Positions 43,120 to 51,253 of a stretch of DNA of 64,000 nucleotides are shown piece after piece. The DNA comes from CAZPMT01 sp964587655 (GTDB lineage: Bacteria; Hydrogenedentota; Hydrogenedentia; Hydrogenedentales; SLHB01). The number at the start of each line of letters is the position of its first letter. The stretch's first letter is position 1. The translations under genes and the position numbers were made by a program. The notes under the pieces were generated by a model, which did no database searches, was not told the origin of the DNA, and was given only the letters and a program-made list of their open reading frames with translations. Location of the stretch: positions 1-64,000 of the forward strand of contig CAZPMT010000005.1 of NCBI GenBank assembly GCA_964587655.1, given 5' to 3'.

Positions 43120-45636
43120 ATGACGCTGAAAGAATCGACGAGAAACCTCCGCACCTTTTCTGCGCGACGTTCGATGGTGGCATTGGCCGCCTCGTTCGTC
43201 ATCATCCATCTTTTCGTGGCCGCTATGTCAGCAGTGACGGCGGCAGCCGAACCGGTTCTTGTCCGTGACCTGATCTGGGCGTGGGGCAATCCGGAAATGG
43301 CCGAGCCGGGGACACACACCCTGGAGACGTACGCGGCGGCGAGCCCGGCGGAACGGGCACGGTTGCTCGGCGTACCTAACATCATCCTGGCTGGACTCGG
43401 ACTGCCACAGGACGACGCCAAGGCCGACTCGGTGGCCCAAGCGGTGGCTCACGCGCCGCGCCTCATCTGGGAGATCGCTCGGGACGGCGAGGGGGAAGAC
43501 CGCCCCTTTGTATATGACCAAACGCTGGCTCGGCTGCAAAGGATGGTTGATCGCTATCCGCGCATCGAGGGCGCACTGCTCGACGACATGAGCTCGGTCG
43601 GGATCGACCACGGCCTGAAACCGGAGCACATTCAGGGTATCCAAAAGGCCCTGTCTGGCGGCAGCAGTCGGCTGAAGTTGTGGGGCGTGCTGTATACAAT
43701 GAACATGGACCGGCCCGGCATCGCCGACTACATGCGCGCGCTGGACGGCATCATTCTGGCCGAATGGCACGCGAAGAACTTGCCGGACCTCGAGAAAAAC
43801 GTGCAGCGCTGCCGCAAGGAATACCCGGACAAACCGGTTCTTCTGTGTCTTTACCTTTACGACTACGGCGAGAACCGGCGAATGCCACTGGACTTGCTTG
43901 AGCAGCAGTGCCGGACCGCACTGAAACTTGCTCATTCCGGCGACATCGTCGGGATGGTGCCGTTGACCATCACGAATGATGAGGAGACGGTCTCGTGGTT
44001 CGCCCATTGGGTCAATGAGGTCGGCGGCCAGACCGTGGGATCTCCTCCTCACCAGACTCCCGAGATCTCATTGCGTATCGGCGACGGCGCCGCGTGGCAT
44101 TTCCCGAACGGCGCGTGGACGGAAGACGGCGAAGGTGTGATTCGCCCGCCGGATCAACGGAACCTGCACAGCCGTGCGTTCTGTAAGGCGCAGGCGTTCG
44201 AAGACTTCACCGCGGACTTCGAGTTCAATGGCAGTTACCGAGAGACCGGCACGGGCAGCGCCGGCCTCGTGTTTCGCGCGGCAGACGCGAATCATTTCTA
44301 CTTCCTCTATTTCCCATGGGGCGGTCAACAACTGCGGGCAAAGCACTTCTGGGCCGCGCTGGCGAAGGTGGACGGCGACGGCTATCTGCACAACCTAGCC
44401 GCGGAATGGGTTCCAGGCGTGGCGAGTGAGACGGATCGCTGGTACAAGGTTCGCATCGAGGCCCGCGGACCCGAGATGAAGGTCTGGGTGGACGGTCGTC
44501 TGGCGCTGCACGTCGCGGACCCATCGTACAAGAGCGGGTGCATGGGCCTTGCGGGTTACGGATGGTACTCGTTCCGGAACGTCCGTATCGGCGGACCGAG
44601 CGTTGTGGCGCCCACATGGGATGTCCATGCCATCACTCCGACGCATGCCTTCTCAGTCGGTCTGACAAGCGAACAGATGCCAAGCGCCTGCATCGCACCA
44701 AATGGAGACGTGCTTTTCGCCGCCGGAAACCAACTCGTCCGATCTAAGGACAAAGGGCGCACGTGGACCGCGCCCGAGACCTTGCCGGAGAAGCTCGGCG
44801 TTGTGACCGACTACGGCAACACGATCTTCCGGACCGCGAGCGGGCGTCTGATCGCGATGCTGTATCTGCCACAGGAAGAGACCGGCAAGCCCGCGCCCGA
44901 GATCTCAATCTCCGAATCCATGGACAACGGCGTCACGTGGTCTGATCCCGCACCTTCGCAGGTGACGCCCGAGTGGCCGGCACAGCCCAAGAACTGCGCA
45001 CCGTACGGCCCGCTGATCGAAAACAACGATGGCGTTCTGATGCGATTTATTCTCGGGGGAGTCAAAGAGGAAAACGACACCTTCACTGACGTGCGGACCT
45101 GGAGTTCCATCCACTGCAAGGCGTTCGTCATCCGCAGCACCGACGCCGGCAAAACCTGGTCCAGCCCCATCGAGATCGACCGGCCGTCGTGGGCTGACGC
45201 CCAACGCGGCACGATACCCGGCTCGCTGGACCTGACCGAGCCCACGGGCACCGTCATCGGCAACACCGTAACCGTGTTGGTCAGGCCCGTGTACAGTCCG
45301 ATGATGTGGCAGTGCTGGTCGTACGACGGCGGCGCGACATGGGACGCCGCCGCACGCGCGACGTTTCCGGGCTATGCCCAGTCCATGACGCGCACCAGTT
45401 CCGGCGCGATCCTCTGCGCGCATCGGTTCCCACTGTATTCCGTAAACGTGAGTCGTGACGACGGTCTGAATTGGGATGCCGGTACGGTGATCGACTACCC
45501 CGCCTGGGCCATGGGCCGCATGCTCGAAGTTGAGCCCGATGTCGTGCTCGCCGCGTACATGAACGCGGAGCGAAAACTGCCGTTGCTGCTCCAACGAATC
45601 CGCGTGACGCCACAGGGCCTCCAGCCGGAACCGTAG
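43120..45636 (+). CDS. secreted multidomain protein: barrel, laminin-G/DUF1080-like and BNR sialidase-like domains
   Basis: The ATG at 43120 (AAGGAG eight bases upstream) gives 838 residues with a signal/anchor segment (MVALAASFVIIHLFVAAMSAVTAAAEP). Residues about 45-300 look like a barrel without recognised catalytic motif (APRLIWEIARDGEGED, GALLDDMSSVG, GVLYTMNMDRPG). Residues about 315-500 fit a concanavalin-like jelly roll (DFTADFEFNGSYRETGTGSAGLVFRAAD). The C-terminal part is a BNR propeller with five Asp boxes: SKDKGRTW, SMDNGVTW, STDAGKTW, SYDGGATW and SRDDGLNW. It may bind or cleave sialic-acid-like or other glycosides outside the cell; enzyme activity is not certain. Confidence 0.72.
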   Translation: MTLKESTRNLRTFSARRSMVALAASFVIIHLFVAAMSAVTAAAEPVLVRDLIWAWGNPEMAEPGTHTLETYAAASPAERARLLGVPNIILAGLGLPQDDAKADSVAQAVAHAPRLIWEIARDGEGEDRPFVYDQTLARLQRMVDRYPRIEGALLDDMSSVGIDHGLKPEHIQGIQKALSGGSSRLKLWGVLYTMNMDRPGIADYMRALDGIILAEWHAKNLPDLEKNVQRCRKEYPDKPVLLCLYLYDYGENRRMPLDLLEQQCRTALKLAHSGDIVGMVPLTITNDEETVSWFAHWVNEVGGQTVGSPPHQTPEISLRIGDGAAWHFPNGAWTEDGEGVIRPPDQRNLHSRAFCKAQAFEDFTADFEFNGSYRETGTGSAGLVFRAADANHFYFLYFPWGGQQLRAKHFWAALAKVDGDGYLHNLAAEWVPGVASETDRWYKVRIEARGPEMKVWVDGRLALHVADPSYKSGCMGLAGYGWYSFRNVRIGGPSVVAPTWDVHAITPTHAFSVGLTSEQMPSACIAPNGDVLFAAGNQLVRSKDKGRTWTAPETLPEKLGVVTDYGNTIFRTASGRLIAMLYLPQEETGKPAPEISISESMDNGVTWSDPAPSQVTPEWPAQPKNCAPYGPLIENNDGVLMRFILGGVKEENDTFTDVRTWSSIHCKAFVIRSTDAGKTWSSPIEIDRPSWADAQRGTIPGSLDLTEPTGTVIGNTVTVLVRPVYSPMMWQCWSYDGGATWDAAARATFPGYAQSMTRTSSGAILCAHRFPLYSVNVSRDDGLNWDAGTVIDYPAWAMGRMLEVEPDVVLAAYMNAERKLPLLLQRIRVTPQGLQPEP

Positions 45637-45678
45637 CGAGTTGAATTCCCGAAATTAAAGCGAATCGACACATCCGGA

Positions 45679-45703
45679 AGAATCAAGTATGGTTCCCGGG
45701 ATT
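45679..45703. repeat. left inverted end of a vapBC cassette
   Basis: The 25 bases here, beginning AGAATCAAGTATGGT, are nearly the reverse complement of 46614-46640, with a two-base gap and one or two substitutions. The right copy holds the words TCCGGGGACACCATACTT that commonly border REP-associated (IS200-like) transposase genes. The pair encloses vapB and vapC with no transposase between. The rest of the gap 45637-45817 has a possible -10 TATAAT at 45762-45767. Confidence 0.6.
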
Positions 45704-45761
45704 AGAAACGGGCCCCAGCAGGAAAGAGAGGGTACCGCTTCCCAAACCCCGCGAACATCTG

Positions 45762-45767
45762 TATAAT
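45762..45767 (+). promoter_or_regulatory. possible -10 element of the vapBC promoter
   Basis: A consensus TATAAT lies 51 bases before the vapB ATG. No clear -35 (TTGACA-like) box is found 17 bases upstream, so promoter assignment is tentative. Confidence 0.3.
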
Positions 45768-45817
45768 GGCCGGGTCGTAGCGGTCGGTTCCTGCGTGACT
45801 GATGGAGGTGATGTGAG

Positions 45818-46054
45818 ATGAAAGTCGAAATCGATTTGCCACCAGAAGCATACGAACAGATAAATGCAGCGGCGAGGAAGGAGTCCCTTTCGGTCGGTGA
45901 AGTCATCGCACGCATGCTCAATTGCCCGCCCCCCGGATCGAGGCCGCACGGATCGTCTATCGTAGGACGATATTCCTCTGAGGCCGACCTGATCGACGAG
46001 GTACGCGAGGAAGCCATGTCCGACCGGGAACACATTCCGATGAGGGCGCCTTGA
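45818..46054 (+). CDS. vapB: antitoxin of a VapBC-type toxin-antitoxin pair
   Basis: The 78-residue product has an N-terminal ribbon-helix-helix-like unit (MKVEIDLPPEAYEQINAAARKESLSVGEVIARML) and a disordered acidic C-terminus (SSEADLIDEVREEAMSDRE) of the type that wraps a PIN toxin. It would bind its own promoter and neutralise VapC. A very strong GGAGGTGAT lies upstream. Its TGA overlaps the toxin ATG (TGATG), so the two are co-translated. Confidence 0.82.
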   Translation: MKVEIDLPPEAYEQINAAARKESLSVGEVIARMLNCPPPGSRPHGSSIVGRYSSEADLIDEVREEAMSDREHIPMRAP

Positions 46055-46485
46055 TGCAGAAGTCGCTGATCGACACGGACATCTTCTCGGAGATGATGCG
46101 CGGGAGAGACGCCCTTGTGATCGACAGGGCGCATGCCTACCAGGCGGTGTTTCCAGCGTTTACGATCAGCGCGGTCACGTTCATGGAACTTGCCAAAGGC
46201 CTGTACAAGCGTGGACGGGGCGATGTGCTCGACGACCTCCTGAAGGAGGTAGGAGACGTCGAGATAGTCCCGTTCGACAAGGAGACGGCTGACCTCGCAG
46301 GGCGGATTTCGGCGGACTTGGAGTCACACGGCCAGCCCATAGGGCGCGCAGACCCCATGATTGCCGCAACCGCAATCCAGCACGATCTCGTTCTTGTCAG
46401 CGGCAATTGCGACCACTTCAACCGCATAGCTGCTCTTGGGCATCCGTTGCTTCTTGATGACTGGCGACAAGCGCCCGCAGGCTGA
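46054..46485 (+). CDS. vapC: VapC-type PIN-domain ribonuclease toxin
   Basis: A 143-residue PIN-domain endoribonuclease. The acidic Mg2+ site is visible as LIDTDIFSEMM (Asp7, Asp9), TFMELAKGL (Glu) and GRADPMIAATAI (Asp near residue 100), plus the late LVSGNCDHFNRI segment (Asp). VapC toxins cut tRNA or rRNA and stop growth when the antitoxin is lost. The ATG at 46054 overlaps the antitoxin stop. The pair lies between inverted repeat ends and next to a tandem repeat, suggesting mobility. Confidence 0.9.
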   Translation: MQKSLIDTDIFSEMMRGRDALVIDRAHAYQAVFPAFTISAVTFMELAKGLYKRGRGDVLDDLLKEVGDVEIVPFDKETADLAGRISADLESHGQPIGRADPMIAATAIQHDLVLVSGNCDHFNRIAALGHPLLLDDWRQAPAG

Positions 46486-46513
46486 CAGTCGTCTCGAGCA
46501 CATGAATAAAGGA

Positions 46514-46622
46514 ATAAAGAGGGACAGTAACCAGTTTTTACAAATCGGGAGGTGCGGCAATTCCGGAGATAAAGAGGGACAGTAACCAGTTTTTACAAAT
46601 CGGGAGGTGCGGCAATTCCGGG
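46514..46622. repeat. two tandem 54/55-base copies next to the vapBC cassette
   Basis: The unit begins ATAAAGAGGGACAGTAACC and ends in GCAATTCCGG; copies lie at 46514-46568 and 46569-46622 and are almost identical. The words GGGACAGTAACCAGTTTTTA and the following CCGGGGACACCATACTT are those often seen beside REP-associated transposase genes. No transposase is encoded nearby; the gap 46486-46710 is otherwise empty. Confidence 0.8.
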
Positions 46623-46640
46623 GACACCATACTTGATTCT
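46614..46640. repeat. right inverted end of the vapBC cassette
   Basis: This 27-base stretch, ending CATACTTGATTCT, is the near reverse complement of 45679-45703 on the other side of vapBC. It partly overlaps the second tandem copy. The two ends define a segment of 962 bases. Confidence 0.6.
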
Positions 46641-46710
46641 CTTCTCCGGCCCTTCGAGATCTCTGTTGGAATAAAACGAGTGTCGCGTCCCTGTGAAACC
46701 CGCGCAGTTG

Positions 46711-47877
46711 TCAGGCAAACCACCGATCCATCTTCCTGCTGAACGGTACGGGACCTTTAGTCGTGATCTCGTAGCCGGTCTCGATCCTCGCGCCGTGCCA
46801 TTCCGGGTGTCCGAAGAAGCTCACGTCGACGCACACCGCCATGCCCGGTTTCAGTGGGTCCGCGCCGTTCGGTCCGAAGAACGGGGCCTCGGCTTCGTGC
46901 AATCCAATCGTATGCGCGAACGGGCAGACGAGATACTTGAGGAGACCGTGCTTTTCGAAATACGCTCTTCCAGGGGCGTCGATTTCCTTTCCCGTCTTCT
47001 TACCCGGCATGAGCTGTTCCTTGGTTAGATGGAAAACTTCCTTCAGGTGTTTGATGGCCTCGGCCTGTGTGCGTGTGCATTTGCCGGAAACGGGCAGACT
47101 GTCACCGACTACCCCGGCATATCCCCGCACTTTCGGAGCGATGCCAATCATAACCATCTCGCCGGCTTTGAGCTTCTTCGCGCTTGCCGTGGGAACGACG
47201 GCATTTGACCGCGCACCGGACCCAACGATAGCGCTGAAACCGAAACCGGTGGCCCCTCTGCTGCGTGCGGCGTACTCGCCCGCAGCCGCCACCTCGATCT
47301 CGGACACTCCGGCGCGAACGGTCTTCTTCATGGCGTCGTAGCATTCGTCGGCCAAAGCGAATGCCGCGCGTATTTGTTTCAACTCCCACGGGGACTTCAT
47401 GTATCTCAGGCTCACGAACTCCTGGGTTATGTCGACGAGTTCGACGCCTCGGAAGCCGTCCACGATCTGCCGGTGACACGCCGCCGGCATGCGATCTCCG
47501 CCGACAAGGCCCACCTTCTTCAGGCGTTTGCCGCCGCGGGTGAGTTCGCGGAAAAGGGCGGGAAAGTCGATGATGGTCGCATTCGGGTATTCTTCATCCG
47601 GCACCATAAACACCGGGAAGTTCCGCGTCTCCGTGATGGCGCTGTCCAGCTTCGCGAAGGGTTCGCTTTCCGGACCGCCGAGCAGCATTGGCTCGCCCGA
47701 CTGCGGCAAAAGCACGGCCCCACTTTCAAATTGCGGACACCAGCCGGTCAAATACCAGCCATTGCCGATGTTGAACTCGTCATAATAGACGAGCGCCGCG
47801 TCCAGCCCTTTCTTGGCTAGAATGGCCCGCACTTTCGACAACCTTGCATCTCTTTCTTCCGCTCCCAGGTATCCCAT
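46711..47877 (-). CDS. M24 aminopeptidase P/creatinase-family protein with altered metal site
   Basis: A 388-residue protein of the pita-bread fold. The N-terminal creatinase-like domain (1-160) and the C-terminal catalytic domain are recognisable. The M24 metal ligands are mostly not conserved: the first Asp is Gly245 (VMIGIAP), the second falls at Val256 (GYAGVVGD), His322 is kept (AHTIGLHE), the first Glu is Asp351 (VDVSFF) and Glu366 is kept (ARIETGYEIT). This suggests either a creatinase-like metal-free hydrolase or another changed activity rather than a Xaa-Pro peptidase. GGGAG lies eight bases before the ATG. It is a monocistronic unit beside repeats. Confidence 0.75.
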   Translation of the reverse strand: MGYLGAEERDARLSKVRAILAKKGLDAALVYYDEFNIGNGWYLTGWCPQFESGAVLLPQSGEPMLLGGPESEPFAKLDSAITETRNFPVFMVPDEEYPNATIIDFPALFRELTRGGKRLKKVGLVGGDRMPAACHRQIVDGFRGVELVDITQEFVSLRYMKSPWELKQIRAAFALADECYDAMKKTVRAGVSEIEVAAAGEYAARSRGATGFGFSAIVGSGARSNAVVPTASAKKLKAGEMVMIGIAPKVRGYAGVVGDSLPVSGKCTRTQAEAIKHLKEVFHLTKEQLMPGKKTGKEIDAPGRAYFEKHGLLKYLVCPFAHTIGLHEAEAPFFGPNGADPLKPGMAVCVDVSFFGHPEWHGARIETGYEITTKGPVPFSRKMDRWFA

Positions 47878-47894
47878 GTATCTGCTCCCTTTCT

Positions 47895-47926
47895 ATTGAC
47901 GATTAGCGATTGACGATTGATGATTA
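47895..47926. repeat. left array of GATTGACGATT-type repeats
   Basis: The stretch is built of overlapping ATTGACGATT words and runs into the stop codon (TAA) of the four-helix-bundle gene. A matching array in inverted orientation lies at 48326-48358, on the other side of the gene. Confidence 0.7.
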
Positions 47927-48277
47927 CTGGCGAGCGCGGCTGGTCTTGATGGACGCAACGACCATGGCCGGAATCTCGCCGGCTTCCTTCAACAAATCAC
48001 TCATCAGGTGTTCCTTGACCTGTCCTGATTCAACCAGCAGTTCGATCCAATAGACCGATTCATCGCACTCTTCCTCGACGATCTTCATCTTGGCGATGAA
48101 GTCGGCCTGTGATTTCGCCCGGCACGCGGCACGATAGTTTGCGCCAACCGAGGTTCCGCACCGAAGCAACTGCCTTCCTATGACATCACTCGTTCGGGAT
48201 TTCGACAGTGCTTCCGTCAACTTGACGATCCGCAATCCGAAAGACTTCGTTCTCGACTTGAATTCATTGGCGTCCAT
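47924..48277 (-). CDS. four-helix-bundle protein (23S rRNA intervening-sequence family)
   Basis: The 117-residue protein belongs to the small four-helix-bundle family first seen in rRNA intervening sequences. Visible family features are FKSRTKSFGLRIVKLTEALSK, the signature RCGTSVGANYRAACRAKSQADFIAKMKI and EEECDESVYWIELLVESG. The members form homopentamers and are related to the Avd accessory protein of diversity-generating retroelements; no reverse transcriptase is nearby and the cellular role is unknown. The ATG at 48277 is the family's usual start (MDANEFK), although AAGGAG lies rather far (13 bases). Inverted GATTGACGATT arrays flank it. Confidence 0.85.
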   Translation of the reverse strand: MDANEFKSRTKSFGLRIVKLTEALSKSRTSDVIGRQLLRCGTSVGANYRAACRAKSQADFIAKMKIVEEECDESVYWIELLVESGQVKEHLMSDLLKEAGEIPAMVVASIKTSRARQ

Positions 48278-48325
48278 ACGATTCAGCAGGCTCCTTTCTG
48301 CCGGGGACTCCGCAAATCCAACATG

Positions 48326-48358
48326 CAATCGTCAATCCTCAATCGTCAGTCGTCAATC
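48326..48358. repeat. right array of GATTGACGATT-type repeats, inverted
   Basis: This 33-base stretch consists of three CAATCGTCA-like words. Its reverse complement reads as GATTGACGA-type words, matching the array at 47895-47926. It sits between the four-helix-bundle gene and the 3' end of the next gene. Confidence 0.7.
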
Positions 48359-49368
48359 CGAAGCCCTTCCTGCTCGGCCAGGTATCTACGTAGCTCTCCC
48401 ATTTTCCCTTTCAGGATGGTCGTTTCCGAAACGAGCGTGCTTGCCGCTATGCATCCGTCAGCTACCTGCATTGCCCCGATCGTCTCGAGTTCGAAGAAGT
48501 TGAGCTCGCCGCCGTTGAAAATGCTGAAGAGGTCGCCTGCCGAATAAGGGCCGCCAGGCTGATCGTTGTCGGCGATGTTGAAATAAACGCCGTCCTGCGG
48601 CGCTGTCCGGCGCACGATCAGCATCGACCTGTTCGAATCCAAGGCTCCGATGAACTCCGGTGCGGAAGCCGTCCTGACGCCGATCTGGTGTCGGTTCTCG
48701 CCGCCGAGGACGAACGTGAAGAACCCGCCGCCATATGAGATCCGGCCCTCAGGCTGGCCGTAGAAATCGTAGTTTATGGCCTGTTCCGGCTCGCGGACCT
48801 TGCAGAAAGCGGTCACTCCTTCGGCACCCGGGAACTGCTCGAGCGACCACGGCGCAAGGAGGACTTCATTGATACTATACAAACCAATCGGCTCGAACGT
48901 ATCCTCCGTGCGATAGGTCAAACCAGCCACGTCGTATCCCTCTGACGGCCGCTCGGCTCCCGGAACCGACACGGTCCTGCGATAGATCACATCGATCCGG
49001 ACCCCTTTCCTGTTGTTCAGGTCGATCCGCTTCTCGACAACAACTCTGCCCGCATCGCGGTGGACGATATCCGCGGGAGTCTCGCCGATGCCTTTCTGCA
49101 CCAGCCAACGGTCGCTGCCGGGCAGGTAGTTGAAAGCGAACGCCCCTCCCTCAGGCGCCGGCCATAGGGAATTACCGCCGAGGTTGTTGAATTCGTTCGG
49201 GGACGGGGCCGAGAGTACCTCGGGATCAAGCCGGTGGGCCAACTCGTCTCCGAGCCGGCAGAAGATGCGCCCCTGCAAACCAGGGCAGACAAGAAGGCTC
49301 CCGTCGCCGCAGTCCAGTTCGGCCGATCCCCTGTCGTGTGCCCGCAACAATTCAAGCAAAGCTTCCAC
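48346..49368 (-). CDS. mutarotase-fold protein of unknown function (DUF6786-like)
   Basis: A 340-residue beta-rich protein. I read it as the DUF6786 type, related to the galactose-mutarotase fold: FNNLGGNSLWPAPEGGAFAFNY (about 60-81), YRTVSVPGAE-like RRTVSVPGAE, YSINEVLLAPWSLEQFPGAEG and SAGDLFSIFNGGE. Such proteins bind sugars, but no catalytic residues are assigned. The start is GTG at 49368; an in-frame stop two codons upstream excludes a longer form. Its 3' end lies inside the right repeat array. Confidence 0.55.
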   Translation of the reverse strand: MEALLELLRAHDRGSAELDCGDGSLLVCPGLQGRIFCRLGDELAHRLDPEVLSAPSPNEFNNLGGNSLWPAPEGGAFAFNYLPGSDRWLVQKGIGETPADIVHRDAGRVVVEKRIDLNNRKGVRIDVIYRRTVSVPGAERPSEGYDVAGLTYRTEDTFEPIGLYSINEVLLAPWSLEQFPGAEGVTAFCKVREPEQAINYDFYGQPEGRISYGGGFFTFVLGGENRHQIGVRTASAPEFIGALDSNRSMLIVRRTAPQDGVYFNIADNDQPGGPYSAGDLFSIFNGGELNFFELETIGAMQVADGCIAASTLVSETTILKGKMGELRRYLAEQEGLRIDD

Positions 49369-49616
49369 CTCTCAATCCGCAGACGATGGCGCAGACTCAC
49401 ACGCCACCCACGGCCCGTTTCGACTTTATCAAATCTTCAGGCCCCTTAGCCACCTCTTCGCATGACCGCGTTTGCCTGGCCCCCGCAGTTCTTGAATGAG
49501 CAGTTCGCCGCGTGCAAGAATTCCGCCTGGCCAGGAGCCCTGGAGGAGTCGCCTGAGGCAGCGAAAAGGGCCGATGGCGTGCGATGGACTAACGGCGGGA
49601 GCAAGGAGGGTAGCGC

Positions 49617-51086
49617 GTGTCCCATCTCAACTGGATCGACGGGAGCATAGTAGGCCTTTACATTGTCGCCACGATGGTGGCGGGGATCGCGGTGCGGAAG
49701 TACGTTGGAAAGGTCGAGCATTTCCTGATTGCGGGCCGCGAGATGAACCTGTATCTCGGTATCGCGTCGCTCGCGGCCACTGAATTCGGCATCGTCACCT
49801 GCATGTACACGGCAGAGAGTGGGTACAAGCACGGTTTCGCGGGCGCCACGCCCGGAGTCTGTGCATGCTTGGCCATGTTCTTCGTCGGATACACCGGGTT
49901 CTGCGTCAAACCCCTGCGCGATGCCGGCGTGATGACCATACCCGAACTGTTCGAGAAGCGCTTTGGGCAGCGTGTCCGGTGGCTCAGTGGCGTGGTCATC
50001 GTCCTGGGCGGCCTGCTCAACATGGGAGTCTTTCTGCGCATGGGAGGGGATTTCCTGGTGGCGGTCTGCGGGTTTGATCCCTCGTACCTCAAGATCGCGA
50101 TGACGGCGCTCCTGGTGGCCGTCGGCGTCTATACCATACTGGGCGGAATGCTCTCTGTTCTGGTTACCGACTTTCTCCAATTCATCGTCATGAGCGTGGG
50201 ACTCATCGCGGTGACGATTCTGATTCTCGTAAACGTGGGATGGGATCGATTGACGTCCGTGGTGGAGCAGCAGTATGGAGCGGGCGGGTTCAATCCCATC
50301 CAGAATCCGGACATGGGATGGGCGTACATAGCGTCGAACGCGCTCCTGAGCGTGGCGATGGTGTTGACCTGGCAAACCACCATCCAGCGTCTGTTGGCAG
50401 CCAAAGACACCAAGACCGGGCGCCAGGTGTACACCCGCACCAGCTTCTTCTTCATGTGCCGTTGGCTGATTCCCGTGATTTGGGGCATCGCGGCGCTAGC
50501 CGTTCTCACACCGGATCAAATCGGGGACGACAAGAAGCTCGCCATGCCGATGATGTTGAGCCAGATCGTGCCCGTGGGCCTCATGGGCATCCTGGTCGCA
50601 GCCATGCTCGCCGCCGACATGTCCACGGACTCGTCCTACATGCTCACATGGGCCAGCGTTATCTATAACGATATCCTGGCGCCCTTTCACAAGCGGAAGT
50701 GGTCTGAGAAACGCGGCATCATGTGGAGCCGCACCATTGTCGCCCTCATCGGCGTGTTCCTGTTGTTTTACGGCCTTTGGTATGAACTTCCGGGCGACCT
50801 CTGGGAGTACCTGATGGTGACGGGCGCCATCTATATGTCGAGCATGTCGGCCCTGCTCATTGCGTGCTGCTATTGGAAACGCGCGAACAACTGGGGCGCC
50901 GCCGCGGCGATCATCACCGGCGCCATCATACCCGTCACATTTCTTGTGCTGGCCAAACTCGACAGCACGGAGTACTTTGCAAAAGACGTGATCGGGCCGC
51001 ATTGGCCCAATATTGCAGCCTATCTCGGCGCCGGACTCGCGATGGTCGTCGGTTCGCTGTTGAAACCGCAGGCTAAGAGCGCTTGA
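49617..51086 (+). CDS. sodium:solute symporter (SSS family)
   Basis: A 489-residue transporter with about 13 membrane segments. It begins HLNWIDGSIVGLYIVATMVAGIAVRKYVGKVEHFLIAGREMN, has ATEFGIVTCMYTAESGYKHGFAG in span 2, and the SSS-like LLSVAMVLTWQTTIQRLLAAKDTKTGRQ. Substrate unknown. The GTG at 49617 has AAGGAGGG seven bases upstream. It is followed after 17 bases by a 49-residue membrane protein, likely its companion, and then by a twin-arginine leader remnant; together these look like the start of a nutrient-uptake operon. Confidence 0.88.
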   Translation: MSHLNWIDGSIVGLYIVATMVAGIAVRKYVGKVEHFLIAGREMNLYLGIASLAATEFGIVTCMYTAESGYKHGFAGATPGVCACLAMFFVGYTGFCVKPLRDAGVMTIPELFEKRFGQRVRWLSGVVIVLGGLLNMGVFLRMGGDFLVAVCGFDPSYLKIAMTALLVAVGVYTILGGMLSVLVTDFLQFIVMSVGLIAVTILILVNVGWDRLTSVVEQQYGAGGFNPIQNPDMGWAYIASNALLSVAMVLTWQTTIQRLLAAKDTKTGRQVYTRTSFFFMCRWLIPVIWGIAALAVLTPDQIGDDKKLAMPMMLSQIVPVGLMGILVAAMLAADMSTDSSYMLTWASVIYNDILAPFHKRKWSEKRGIMWSRTIVALIGVFLLFYGLWYELPGDLWEYLMVTGAIYMSSMSALLIACCYWKRANNWGAAAAIITGAIIPVTFLVLAKLDSTEYFAKDVIGPHWPNIAAYLGAGLAMVVGSLLKPQAKSA

Positions 51087-51103
51087 GCGGAAAGGACTGA
51101 GTC

Positions 51104-51253
51104 ATGACCGAACACTGGATCTGGTGGACGTTGACCCTGGCGTGCGTGGTTTGGTATTCGACCATCACCATCTACGTTGCCGTGCGCGGGGCAATGGATA
51201 TTAAGGGAATGCTTGCACGTTTGTCCCAGCAAGGCAATGAGATCGACGAATGA
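51104..51253 (+). CDS. 49-residue single-span membrane protein, likely symporter companion
   Basis: The protein reads MTEHWIWWTLTLACVVWYST and continues with ITIYVAVRGAMDIKGMLARL. It has one hydrophobic span (about residues 6-27) and a short charged tail. AAGGA lies eight bases before the ATG and the gene begins 17 bases after the symporter stop. A very similar but interrupted copy at 52148-52297 keeps 150 bases of length and most residues, which supports that both were real genes. Small accessory subunits beside SSS symporters are known in bacteria; that this is one is inference from position and length. Confidence 0.72.
   Translation: MTEHWIWWTLTLACVVWYSTITIYVAVRGAMDIKGMLARLSQQGNEIDE

Noticed and set aside
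46514..46622. Tandem 55-base units as a CRISPR array
   Set aside because: Two abutting identical copies with no spacers; they resemble transposase-border repeats.
47924..48277. Diversity-generating retroelement based on the Avd-like four-helix bundle
   Set aside because: No reverse transcriptase, template repeat or variable repeat in the neighbourhood.
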